Of a stretch of DNA of 20,525 bases, positions 7,774 through 15,201 are shown in pieces. Below the pieces are notes generated by a model that was not told the DNA's origin, did not search any database, and saw only the letters and a program-made list of their open reading frames with translations. Numbering within the stretch: the stretch's first letter is position 1; each line of letters opens with the position of its first letter. Both the position numbers and the translations under genes were made by a program. Origin of the DNA: a virus; IMG/VR virus record IMGVR_UViG_3300038451_000186, positions 1-20,525 of that record. The stretch is one strand, 5' to 3'.

Positions 7774-8955
7774 TTATTTATAAAATATTCCGTGTTTAAT
7801 TTCATTTGGAATTTCTATACCAATATCTGCATAGATTTTGCATTTCTGTGACGAGGCACCCATAGCCTGAACATCTTCCTCGATTCTGAACTTCTGTGTG
7901 CCTTTAATATCATTAGCCATATAGCGCATTTTGATATTTTCCCAATCAACAGCGAAGCCGTAATTTGTGAATTTACCATCCATACGAGGATTCCAGTACA
8001 CGTTTACCATTCCGAAAGGAGTTAAATATCTGGAAAGATTAACTCCATATTCCTTTGCAGGAATAGCTGTGATCTGATATTTATCCTTTAGAATTTTGTT
8101 GATAGCAGTGGTTAAGTTAGACCCTAAGTAAAAGTCTCTCGAATCACTTCCACCGTTATCAAATACACCCTGTAAGAAAGCATCCAAAGCATCTTCGGTA
8201 ACTAAAGTGTAACTGATTTTATTAGTTACTACAGTACCTAAGAATCCTTTGCCCCAAGTTACAGGTGAAGTACCGTTGGTATTTCTTCCGGATGTAGTAG
8301 AAAACATGAGGTTTCTTTCAAACATCTGTTTCATTTCCTCGACTCTCTTTTGAACCTGTTCATCATAACTTCTACCGTTGGTAAAGTGCTTTGCACCTTG
8401 CTCACGCGAGGTCATTTCTACAGACTCATTGAAGATAGTGAGGTAATTAGTTACAGCGACTTCCTGTGTAGCCGTAGCAACTCTAGGTGTATTGTATTCA
8501 GGATTTCTTGAACCAATTTTCTTTAGATAACTATTGCCAACAGCAGAAAGAGCAACGGCAGTAATATTTGAGCCGTCCATAGCTGTGATAGTAACAACAC
8601 TTCCGGCAGTATAAGTACTTACATAAACCGGCTGTTCTGAACCTTCAATCAAAAGGATATCATCCTGTTGAAAGTAAGTAGGATTAGTCAGTTTAGAATA
8701 AAGATTTTCTGTAGCACCACCTCCGGTAATTGCAGCCGAGAGGTATGTTTGGTATGGATACAACTCATCTTCAAAATAAGTAAATGCGCCTTTAGCATCA
8801 ATTACTTCTTCTGAAGGACGTTCCGAAAAATATAACTTTTGAAACAATTGACTTTGATACGGTTTTAAAAGATAAAGAAACGCATCATCATCAGGCATCT
8901 GATTAGTATCAAGTACCACATCAGACGCTAACGCACCAGCTATAACTGTAGGCAT
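7774..8955 (-). CDS. Major capsid protein, SU10-like (DUF5309-type)
   Basis: A 393-residue protein with HK97-fold capsid characteristics of the SU10 group. The key region is NYLTIFNESVEMT (residues 170-182) followed by the helix YDEQVQKRVEEMKQMFERNL (197-216), which closely follows the usual pattern of this family. A beta insertion with QQDDILLIEGSEQPVYVST lies before it (residues 96-114). The C-terminus has IKMRYMANDIKGTQKFRIEED and a final strand. It lies directly after the scaffold candidate, as expected for a capsid gene, with AAGGAA before its ATG. The protein forms the icosahedral shell. Assigned by recognition of the family pattern. Confidence 0.85.
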   Translation of the reverse strand: MPTVIAGALASDVVLDTNQMPDDDAFLYLLKPYQSQLFQKLYFSERPSEEVIDAKGAFTYFEDELYPYQTYLSAAITGGGATENLYSKLTNPTYFQQDDILLIEGSEQPVYVSTYTAGSVVTITAMDGSNITAVALSAVGNSYLKKIGSRNPEYNTPRVATATQEVAVTNYLTIFNESVEMTSREQGAKHFTNGRSYDEQVQKRVEEMKQMFERNLMFSTTSGRNTNGTSPVTWGKGFLGTVVTNKISYTLVTEDALDAFLQGVFDNGGSDSRDFYLGSNLTTAINKILKDKYQITAIPAKEYGVNLSRYLTPFGMVNVYWNPRMDGKFTNYGFAVDWENIKMRYMANDIKGTQKFRIEEDVQAMGASSQKCKIYADIGIEIPNEIKHGIFYK

Positions 8956-8971
8956 AATTTAAATTCCTTAT

Positions 8972-9934
8972 TTATCCAGCTCGTAACCTTTGAGAAGTCT
9001 TTAACCTTGCCGCCAACCTACCGGAAATAGTCTCTGGTTTTTCTTCCTCTTTACGAGTAGTGACGCTGGTTTTCAGAATAGTCCTCGAACCGACTTTCTC
9101 AAGGTTCTCTTTGGTTTTCTTTTGAATTTTTTTGATTACATCACTTTCCTTCTGATTTTTTAAAGAGTCGTAGGATTGTGATTTTAACCAAGTCAAAACA
9201 TCAGCTACAAACTTTCGGGGTTTACCGTCATAAATACTTATTTTCTGATCACCAACTTTAATGTATAAATCTTCTTCGGGATTATTCTCGAAGAAAGCAT
9301 TTAGTACATCTTCCGCTTTCATATCTTTTGGGAGGGAAGATTGAATATTCTTATTAATAGTATTCCAGGTATTTTGTGCGGCAATTTCTTCGGCTTGTTT
9401 AAGTTTGGGATTATCATCGAAAGACTTAACGATGCCTTGTGTTTTTTCTTCAAAAACTTTAAGCATTTTTTGTTCTTTGATTTGGTCTCTCTTTTCAAGC
9501 CATTCAGCGAATTCGTCCGGTTTCTCAATAGGATCGGGCATCTTTCCTAACTGGTTTTTGGTTTCCAGGTTCGCGGCTGCTTCAGCTTCTTTGACTTGCT
9601 TTGTTGATAATTGTCCCTCTAATGTTGATAACTTGGCTTCTAAAGAAATTAGCTTCTGATTATTACTATTAGCCCAAGAAAGGCTTTCACGGTAAGACTT
9701 GCCTACATCTGATAGGGGTTTACCAATCATTCCCTTAGGTAAATTCATAGCAGTTGCTAATTCTTCTGTAACTAAGGAATTTTCAATCTTAGTATCAGGT
9801 TGGATATCGTCCTCTGATTCTTCAATCTTAATTTCTTCTTCAGTAGTCTCAACTTTGGCCTCCGCCGGTTTAAGGCTACTGGTTAATCTTTGTACGATAG
9901 TTTGAGGTTTTTCCTCGTTATCGATTTCTGGCAT
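8972..9934 (-). CDS. Probable capsid scaffolding protein
   Basis: The start is taken as ATG 9934 (320 residues, MPEIDNEEKPQTIVQRL) because AAGGAA stands eight bases upstream. An in-frame ATG at 9964 falls inside a terminator hairpin. The protein is highly charged, rich in Glu and Lys, with acidic residues 25-55 and a long coiled-coil region around NNQKLISLEAKLSTLEGQL. A basic C-terminal tail (SGRLAARLKTSQRLRAG) fits the capsid-binding end of scaffolding proteins. Its place between portal and capsid genes is the classic one. Scaffold guides shell assembly around the portal and then leaves. Sequence alone does not prove it; position and composition do most of the work. Confidence 0.7.
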   Translation of the reverse strand: MPEIDNEEKPQTIVQRLTSSLKPAEAKVETTEEEIKIEESEDDIQPDTKIENSLVTEELATAMNLPKGMIGKPLSDVGKSYRESLSWANSNNQKLISLEAKLSTLEGQLSTKQVKEAEAAANLETKNQLGKMPDPIEKPDEFAEWLEKRDQIKEQKMLKVFEEKTQGIVKSFDDNPKLKQAEEIAAQNTWNTINKNIQSSLPKDMKAEDVLNAFFENNPEEDLYIKVGDQKISIYDGKPRKFVADVLTWLKSQSYDSLKNQKESDVIKKIQKKTKENLEKVGSRTILKTSVTTRKEEEKPETISGRLAARLKTSQRLRAG

Positions 9935-9951
9935 TGCTCTATTCCTTATAA

Positions 9952-9998
9952 TAAAAAAGACCAAGTCATTTACAGTGTTTCTGTATTTAACTTGGTCT
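9952..9998 (-). terminator. Two-part terminator-like hairpin upstream of the scaffold gene
   Basis: On the minus strand AGACCAAGT (9998-9990) pairs with ACTTGGTCT (9966-9958), followed by TTTTTTA. Inside the loop TACAG and CTGTA can pair, giving a stacked structure. Its T run ends 19 bases before the scaffold start, so no separate promoter fits between them. It should lower or condition transcription into scaffold and capsid unless a late antitermination system is active. Confidence 0.7.
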
Positions 9999-10043
9999 CT
10001 AAATTTTGGGAGTTAGACTTTTCGTCATTCCCTAAATTCGATA

Positions 10044-10061
10044 AACAAATTTCTATTTGTT
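10044..10061. repeat. Short AT-rich inverted repeat in the portal-scaffold gap
   Basis: AACAAAT and ATTTGTT form a perfect 7-base inverted repeat around TTCT. It lies in the 85-base stretch between the 55-residue gene and the terminator hairpin. It may be a protein site or chance in AT-rich sequence. Confidence 0.3.
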
Positions 10062-10082
10062 ATAACTTACATAATTATTTTT

Positions 10083-10250
10083 TCAATTCAAAACAAGTGA
10101 CCGCTTATTTGTCATCCTCAATGTGAAAACTTTTACTTTCCCTTTATTCAAATACTTAACTACTATCGGGACGGAGGGATTAAAATGCTCTTCTTCGATT
10201 GGGATAATCATTTCTTTCCTGCCTTCAATCTTTAAGTAGATTTCAATCAT
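10083..10250 (-). CDS. Small hypothetical protein (55 aa) coupled to portal
   Basis: A 55-residue reading frame beginning MIEIYLKIEGRKEMIIPIEE and ending RMTNKRSLVLN before TGA. Its ATG (10250) overlaps the portal stop as ATGA, the same coupling used at other joints in this operon, which is the main argument that it is real. The sequence alternates hydrophobic and charged residues and is predicted by eye to be mostly beta strand, with VPIVVKYLNKGKVKVFTL in the middle. No signal peptide, membrane segment or known motif. It lies between portal and scaffold. Function unknown. Confidence 0.65.
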   Translation of the reverse strand: MIEIYLKIEGRKEMIIPIEEEHFNPSVPIVVKYLNKGKVKVFTLRMTNKRSLVLN

Positions 10251-12199
10251 TGAGGTTGTCCCTGATTTACTGGTTCTGGTTTATTGTTTGTAAGTATTTT
10301 TGCCTTTTCAAGATTATTCTGAATATCCTGCTGTTTCTGTGCCGCCTGAGCTTGAGCTTGTTCGGCTTGCGCTATTTCTGTTTCAATCTTTGATCTGTCC
10401 TCATAACTGAATTCCGGTAATGCCTCAATCTTTTTCTTTCGCCATGTAGGAGATAGTAATAATTTCTGGTCGGCTTGTTCCATACTTGTCATGGTAGCGA
10501 ATCGCTGTTCTTTCTTGTTATCACTTAAAGATTCTTCAATAACTTCGAGTTCGTAATCTGCCGTTTCCAGATAATTTTTATTGTCCTTATTCAAGGAGAC
10601 ATAACCCGAATTAGGATTTTGCACTGATTGAGCGTACATGCTTTGCTGCTGAAGCATTCCAAGCATTTCCTTTGATAACGCGCCGCCTTCAATCCTCATA
10701 ATATAAGGTGTATTATCGTAATGCTTCATAAACCACAAAAGTTTTTGTCCTAAGTCTGTTAAGAATCTATTTCTATTATCGATGAAAGCATTGGTGAGCA
10801 TTTGACCTTGGCCTATTAAACTATTAATTGCTTTGCCTGATTGATTAGCGGAATTAGCAGTACCACTAAAAGTTTTGCCTCCGCCTTGCTCGTCAATCAG
10901 ATTAATCATTGTTTCCATTACTTGAATCCATTGAGGATTTGCTCCAGCCGATTTAATTGGCCTAACAGCGTCCCTCTGCATAGTCGGAATGAAACCTTTT
11001 TCATCAAGTTGAGCCATTGCCTGTTCAATGCTTAATCCAGTACCTTGGAGTGCAGGCAAGAAGACTTCCCATTTATTTTTAAGATCAATTCCAAATGCGT
11101 AGTCGATTTGCGCCAGCATCCTATTTGCTAATTGCTGCATACTCATTAGAATGTCGGACATTGTCCAAATTTTATCTTTGTACTGGAACGCCTGATAAAT
11201 GCTATAGGGGAATACCTCAAGGTCTGTTTCCTCGTAATCTAAAACGTCTGTATAAGTAAATTTATAATAGTCAAGCATAAGTTTTGGAGTCTCAACTATA
11301 TCCGCTGGCGGTAAGTCTTCTCTTGAAGTTAGGTGGGGAAGTTGCAACATCCTTAAAGTTTTTTCTGCATCTGCTTTCTTACGCTCACATGAAACTATCT
11401 GTCCGTTAAAAAGAACTGTGTAATAAACTCTATTAACTTTATGATAGTGATGAAATACAGTAAGTAAATCAAGATCACTCACACCATCTTTATTGTAATT
11501 GACATAGTAATTAGTTTTCTTACGTCCCCAATTTAGAGCCGGATCTCCAATCGAAAGACCTTTAATAAGTTTTAATTTATCAGGATATTGCTTTATTAAG
11601 TCAACCCTGTAAACGTATTCTTTCTCACACATCCACTGCGCATCATTGTGCTCGTACTCTACGCTATTTACATCCCAAATAAGATTCCTGTAATCAACAT
11701 CTTCGATCTTTATTTGTGGATCTCCGTATTTATTTATATCTGCATAAATCTTTTGCGCTCCATACATAACAGCAATACCGCTTGCAAAGGTATCGGATAT
11801 AACCCAATCATGTCTATTCTGTACTCCGATCATTTTCATTCTTAAGGTTGCGAGTTCTGCTTTGATTTCTTTCTCGAAGAGCTGTTGTCTTTGCTGTGGG
11901 TCTTCTGAAATGTCATCAGGTTCAATCTTGGGCTTACATTTCCACGACACACGGTTCATGCGCTCTGTGGAAATGATTGAATTGAGTTTTGTAGCTATTG
12001 AGGAAATACTAAAAGGTATCCGGTTTTGAAGTGTGTACTCATTTTTCTGTCGGTCGGTGAAAGGGTCACAACTGTAGTAAGCCTCATTGCTTTTCCCCCT
12101 TGAATGTAGCTTATCGAAATAAGTTAAAGCTCCATCATGAATTTGTACGAGTGTGTTCACATCGATTCGATGTTCGGAATTGCCTTTGATTTTAGCCAT
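10247..12199 (-). CDS. Phage portal protein (P22-like)
   Basis: I take ATG 12199 (650 residues, MAKIKGNSEH), preceded by GAGG seven bases upstream, over an in-frame ATG at 12217 with weaker context. Features of the P22-type portal family include NRIPFSISSIATKLNSIIS near the front, HDWVISDTFASGIAVMYGAQ, and IKIEDVDYRNLIWD (about residues 164-176). A long helical stem follows, and the C-terminal part (about 595-650) is a Gln/Ala-rich coil (AQAEQAQAQAAQKQQ). The portal is the dodecameric channel at one capsid vertex through which the terminase pumps DNA. It lies downstream of the terminase genes and upstream of scaffold and capsid. Confidence 0.85.
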   Translation of the reverse strand: MAKIKGNSEHRIDVNTLVQIHDGALTYFDKLHSRGKSNEAYYSCDPFTDRQKNEYTLQNRIPFSISSIATKLNSIISTERMNRVSWKCKPKIEPDDISEDPQQRQQLFEKEIKAELATLRMKMIGVQNRHDWVISDTFASGIAVMYGAQKIYADINKYGDPQIKIEDVDYRNLIWDVNSVEYEHNDAQWMCEKEYVYRVDLIKQYPDKLKLIKGLSIGDPALNWGRKKTNYYVNYNKDGVSDLDLLTVFHHYHKVNRVYYTVLFNGQIVSCERKKADAEKTLRMLQLPHLTSREDLPPADIVETPKLMLDYYKFTYTDVLDYEETDLEVFPYSIYQAFQYKDKIWTMSDILMSMQQLANRMLAQIDYAFGIDLKNKWEVFLPALQGTGLSIEQAMAQLDEKGFIPTMQRDAVRPIKSAGANPQWIQVMETMINLIDEQGGGKTFSGTANSANQSGKAINSLIGQGQMLTNAFIDNRNRFLTDLGQKLLWFMKHYDNTPYIMRIEGGALSKEMLGMLQQQSMYAQSVQNPNSGYVSLNKDNKNYLETADYELEVIEESLSDNKKEQRFATMTSMEQADQKLLLSPTWRKKKIEALPEFSYEDRSKIETEIAQAEQAQAQAAQKQQDIQNNLEKAKILTNNKPEPVNQGQPQ

Positions 12200-12422
12200 T
12201 TTGCGCCTCAAGTTCATTTACTCTTTTTGCTGTCAACTTTTCCTGTTCAAGTTTCATTCCATGTTTTAATATGCAAGTGCATGGCACGTAAAACTCGTGC
12301 GTCAAATCGTAATACATGTAACCACGATCTAGGCATTTATTGCAATATCCTCCACCTCTCAACTCAACGAGCTTTTCAAAGTCGGCTTTCTACTGCTCTT
12401 TGGATATATTAATTTTTCCCAT
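12192..12422 (-). pseudogene. Zinc-knuckle protein interrupted by an in-frame amber codon
   Basis: A frame from ATG 12422 to TAA 12192 would encode 76 residues, except that codon 11 (12390-12392) is TAG. Before it stand MGKINISKEQ; after it comes KADFEKLVELRGGGYCNKC. Two cysteine pairs, CNKC (residues 27-30) and CTC (48-50) around LDRGYMYYDLTHEFYVP, look like a small zinc-binding fold, and a charged helix ends the protein. It overlaps the gene before it by 14 bases and the portal start by 8, the usual packing here, so the frame looks like a once-functional gene. I see no good alternative start after the TAG. It may be a nonsense mutation, an amber read-through site or a sequencing error. Confidence 0.6.
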
Positions 12423-12783
12423 TATCTTTCAACATATCGATATATTTATGTAATATTTTCCCTGCTGTTGTCAAATCTTTTACCTTTGGGGTCTTCAGCT
12501 CATTAACGTGTCCGTTTGTCGCTATCGTCTCTTTTGCGCAACCCTGCCACGCGTAAGTAGAACCGCTATGAGTACTAATATCATAAAGCAAAGGCATTTT
12601 CTTCTTTACCGGAATTCTCGCTATTAGGCAGGTGTAACCTCTGTAAACATGTTCGTCATGAAAAGTAACCCACTCAGATTCATCTCTGGATGTACCGGTT
12701 CTTTCCATTCTGTCAAGTGAGGCGTTTAGATGCTTTTTTAATTGTGCGTCAACGCTCGTATCAACTACTTTAATCAGTCCCAT
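12409..12783 (-). CDS. Hypothetical protein (124 aa) between terminase and portal
   Basis: The ATG at 12783 overlaps the stop of the upstream gene (TGATG); a GTG three bases earlier is also possible. The 124 residues begin MGLIKVVDTSVDAQLKKHL and contain EWVTFHDEHVYRGYTCLIAR, YDISTHSGSTYAWQGCAKE and a final helix with AGKILHKYIDMLKDNGK. There is one His-rich strand but no recognised catalytic set. No signal peptide. Its position among packaging genes suggests a small accessory factor. I do not recognise the family. Confidence 0.6.
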   Translation of the reverse strand: MGLIKVVDTSVDAQLKKHLNASLDRMERTGTSRDESEWVTFHDEHVYRGYTCLIARIPVKKKMPLLYDISTHSGSTYAWQGCAKETIATNGHVNELKTPKVKDLTTAGKILHKYIDMLKDNGKN

Positions 12784-13016
12784 CACTTACCTTTTACTCG
12801 CGTTCCGGCCTTTACCTCGTACGCAAGATAATTACTTGCTTGATGTTCTTTGGTGTGTGAGTCCGCCGGTTCGGGATACTTTGACAAACTTAACTTTCTT
12901 TTTATCCCTGCCGGTTTTTTTGCTGCAACCGCCTTCACTGATTTCTTAGCCCCGACTGGTTTTACAAATGGTAAGGGTTTTACTGTTCGATGCGCTTTGA
13001 ATTTTGGTAGTGACAT
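12783..13016 (-). CDS. Small Lys-rich basic protein (77 aa)
   Basis: A very basic 77-residue protein beginning MSLPKFKAHRTVKPLPFVK, with repeated K-x2-3-K/G blocks (GAKKSVKAVAAKKPAGIKRK). The C-terminal half includes EPADSHTKEHQASNYLAYEV. It follows the large terminase: the terminase stop TAG is joined in frame to AGGTATAAA and this gene's ATG. The composition fits binding to DNA or RNA, but basic low-complexity proteins are common in phages and do not allow an assignment. Unknown function. Confidence 0.6.
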   Translation of the reverse strand: MSLPKFKAHRTVKPLPFVKPVGAKKSVKAVAAKKPAGIKRKLSLSKYPEPADSHTKEHQASNYLAYEVKAGTRVKGK

Positions 13017-13025
13017 TTTATACCT

Positions 13026-14501
13026 CTAAAAAGATGTTATAGTTTTGGTCTCTTTGATTAGTTTTACTGCCTGCTGGCGTGCGCTTACGGGCTTCGGGAT
13101 CTCTTTTTTTGCTGGCTCCCAAATAGCGTAATGCGGCATCTTAAAGGCATCGATAGCATGAGGTTTATTTGCGCCTATATTTAAATAATCCCTACCATCT
13201 GCATCTTGTGGAGGATGTATAAGAGTAGAGATTTCCTTGATTAAATATTTACACTTGGAAGAAAAATAAAGCGCTGGCTTGCCGTTTACGATCTTAAGAA
13301 ACTCATGTATCGCATCGTTGACGGATTCACGATAATTTTTATTGTGGTCTAAAGAGGTTTTGTTAACTACTACCATAGCAGGCGCATCGTCGCCCATGCG
13401 CTGCCGGAACACGCTTTGGAATATTTGTATCGGCGTCTTATCAAATCCTACATTACTTATTTGTGATATATCCATATCAGTATCATATATTATGTGCAAC
13501 TTAAATAATTTTCTTTCTAAAAGAAAATCCGAAATTAAATTTGCTCTCTCGGATGGACTTTCGCAGCCAGGCAGATAGCACTCATCTGCTGATACAATTG
13601 TGCCCTCGTAATCTCTTTGCAAGACTTCCAAAACAGTTGTGTTCCCGTAGTCCAGACCGCCGATAGTTGTAAAGTGTGCAGACATTTCATAATTGTTTAT
13701 AACGTGTATGTTCCTTCTGAACTCACTAAAAAACATTCCCTCAAAAATATCCATGTCACCTAGTAATTCAGCTTTTCGTTTGCTTTCCGGGAGCTGGTCT
13801 AATATCCTGCCGTAATCAGTTTTTAAGAAATACTTAAACCTTACGTCTGAATCCCATTTATGATAATCATCAATCGTTAGACCTTCTTCATTTAATTTCC
13901 GTTGGCTCCAATATGCGTTATCCCACCCGAACGTTTGTAAAAAAGCGTAATTCTCAGGAACTTCATTGCCTTCATAGTTAAATTCAAAGAATAGTCTTTT
14001 GTTGTACGAGTGTGAAATGCCACCAGGATTAAAACATAATAGCATCTTTGGAGTAATTTCTAAATTGGTTGAACGGTTAATTGTGGAGAGTGATTCAATT
14101 TCTGCTTGGGTGAATAATTCGGATTGGTCTATAATTATATCGGCAAACTCACGTCCTTTTCGCTCTTCAAATTCCTTAAGGGAATCACCGGACAAAAATC
14201 TAATGTAGGATTTATTAGGTAGAGTTAACATCATTTGCTGCACATTAAACATCGATCTGAGCACCGGATATTTATTAAACAGAGGTGTTAAGTGTATATC
14301 CCAAATATCTTGATAAACTTTCATGACTATCAATCCGTTTGTGCCTGCGTACTTCCTACGTCTGATTATCATCAAAACGTCGGCAGTGTAACTCTTTGTC
14401 CCGCCTCGTGAACCGCCGAACCCTATTATCCTTGCCTCTCCGTATTCGTACAATTGATACAATTTATCTTGAACGGGTTGAAGATTAAAAATAATAGCCA
14501 A
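13026..14501 (-). CDS. terL: Terminase large subunit
   Basis: A 491-residue packaging motor. The ATPase part shows Walker A GGSRGGTKS (residues 29-37), Walker B DIIIDQSE (121-128, Asp125; the usual DE is DQSE here) and a coupling motif CFNPGG (156-161). The RuvC/RNase H-like nuclease part has GGLDYGNTTV (Asp284), YDTDMD (340-344) and HAIDAF (Asp451). The start codon is TTG at 14501, supported by GGAG seven bases upstream; there is no ATG until residue 44. It translocates genome DNA through the portal and cuts concatemers. It follows the small subunit after about 130 bases and ends in TAG. Confidence 0.9.
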   Translation of the reverse strand: MAIIFNLQPVQDKLYQLYEYGEARIIGFGGSRGGTKSYTADVLMIIRRRKYAGTNGLIVMKVYQDIWDIHLTPLFNKYPVLRSMFNVQQMMLTLPNKSYIRFLSGDSLKEFEERKGREFADIIIDQSELFTQAEIESLSTINRSTNLEITPKMLLCFNPGGISHSYNKRLFFEFNYEGNEVPENYAFLQTFGWDNAYWSQRKLNEEGLTIDDYHKWDSDVRFKYFLKTDYGRILDQLPESKRKAELLGDMDIFEGMFFSEFRRNIHVINNYEMSAHFTTIGGLDYGNTTVLEVLQRDYEGTIVSADECYLPGCESPSERANLISDFLLERKLFKLHIIYDTDMDISQISNVGFDKTPIQIFQSVFRQRMGDDAPAMVVVNKTSLDHNKNYRESVNDAIHEFLKIVNGKPALYFSSKCKYLIKEISTLIHPPQDADGRDYLNIGANKPHAIDAFKMPHYAIWEPAKKEIPKPVSARQQAVKLIKETKTITSF

Positions 14502-14530
14502 AGTGTTTCTCCGGTGTTTTTCAACACTTT
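14500..14530. repeat. Inverted repeat spanning the terL start codon
   Basis: AAAGTGTT (14500-14507) and AACACTTT (14523-14530) form a perfect 8-base inverted repeat. One arm includes the TTG start of terL and the ribosome binding site lies in the loop, so the RNA could hide the start. A translational control element is possible; chance is not excluded. Confidence 0.4.
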
Positions 14531-14634
14531 ATTGAGTTTTTAGCTTAAATTCGCAATCTGGTTTTTTCGTCACTATTTGAATTTCGTTCATTTTCGCAAC
14601 TTCTGTTAATGACAAAAATATACGGTAAAACACT

Positions 14635-15006
14635 TTACACCTTAGTTATACCGTTTATAATCAGGTTCATATCACCAGAGTGTTCAATTTCCGTTTTGTC
14701 CGTCCAGCCTAGTTGTTTCAAACTAAAAATAGCCATTGTTTTATCAATCTCGCCATTTAACGCCAGCTTTTCAAGTTGCGCCTCTTTTTTTTCAATTAAT
14801 TCTTTTATAGAGTCCGACAATTTGTGTATCTCGTAAAGCCTTTGTTTCCTTACGTGGTTCTTATAACAAAATTCAGCGATAATGGGGATGTCGGTAGAGT
14901 TGATATACTTTTCGAGTTTAAGTTTAATCTCAAGATTTAGCTCGGGAGTATATTTTACTTTTCGACCTCTTTTATTCGGGCTGGACTTAATTTTCTTTTC
15001 GGGCAT
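14635..15006 (-). CDS. terS: Terminase small subunit
   Basis: A 123-residue protein with a basic N-terminus (MPEKKIKSSPNKRGRKVKY), a helix-turn-helix region around TDIPIIAEFCYKNHVRKQRL (residues 38-57), a helical linker, and the characteristic C-terminal sequence LKQLGWTDKTEIEHSGD (96-112) seen in many phage small terminases. It recognises packaging sites on the genome and recruits the large subunit. The ATG at 15006 follows AAAGAG. Upstream lies the 260-base gap with the solitary CRISPR repeat. Good family match by pattern and by its place before terL. Confidence 0.85.
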   Translation of the reverse strand: MPEKKIKSSPNKRGRKVKYTPELNLEIKLKLEKYINSTDIPIIAEFCYKNHVRKQRLYEIHKLSDSIKELIEKKEAQLEKLALNGEIDKTMAIFSLKQLGWTDKTEIEHSGDMNLIINGITKV

Positions 15007-15126
15007 CTATAACTCTTTTTCTGCAAAATGCAAAATATTTAGTTAATAAACAAATTTCCATCCCCGCCTTCATAAAATCGTTAAATCTTTTCAGAGATAA
15101 GTTTTCTTTGCGGGTTTGGATTAACT

Positions 15127-15158
15127 GTCGCGCCTCATACAGGCGCGTGGATTGAAAC
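15127..15158 (+). CRISPR. Solitary type I-C CRISPR repeat (no array)
   Basis: A 32-base element that matches the type I-C repeat plan from end to end: GTCGCGCCT, loop CATAC, AGGCGCG, then TGGATTGAAAC. The 7-base stem CGCGCCT/AGGCGCG (15129-15135, 15141-15147) and the GTGGATTGAAAC 3' end are the diagnostic parts that Cas5-type processing enzymes recognise. There is only one copy, no second repeat and no cas gene in the window. In crRNA orientation it reads on the plus strand, opposite to the flanking genes. Phage solitary repeat units are known as RNA anti-CRISPR candidates. Recognition of the repeat class is from memory of the family consensus. Confidence 0.88.
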
Positions 15159-15167
15159 GTCATCTGG

Positions 15168-15201
15168 GTTAAAGACTAACTCAATCAAGGGGGTCTTTAA
15201 C
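15168..15201. repeat. Hairpin-forming inverted repeat beside the CRISPR repeat
   Basis: GTTAAAGAC (15168-15176) and GTCTTTAAC (15193-15201) are perfect inverted copies around a 16-base loop. Two further G-T pairs can extend the stem. It begins nine bases after the CRISPR repeat. It has no T run, so it does not look like a terminator. If a plus-strand RNA is made, repeat and hairpin would form two adjacent structures. Confidence 0.6.

Noticed and set aside
9341-9905. Several plus-strand frames opposite the scaffold gene
   Set aside because: Their Phe/Ser-rich sequences are the usual mirror of a Glu/Lys-rich coiled-coil gene on the other strand.
12137-12412. 91-codon plus-strand frame opposite the portal start and zinc-knuckle gene
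   Set aside because: It runs against the operon and lacks a ribosome binding site; the minus strand has the cysteine motifs and gene overlaps.
14529-14591. 20-residue minus frame between terS and terL
   Set aside because: Too short, with no clear ribosome binding site or recognisable content.
12192-15006. TAG reassigned to glutamine across the phage (genetic code 15)
   Set aside because: Long virion genes contain no in-frame TAG, and TAG ends the exonuclease, terL and an adaptor-like gene right at ribosome binding sites. One interrupted small gene is not enough.
10041-15058. Shared 13-mer ATAAACAAATTTC at 10041 and 15046
   Set aside because: AT-rich 13-mers are expected to recur by chance in 20 kb, and the flanks do not match.
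14987-15163. 58-residue minus-strand frame across the CRISPR repeat into terS
   Set aside because: No ribosome binding site, overlaps terS in another frame, and its front part is just the translated complement of the repeat, a known source of false genes.
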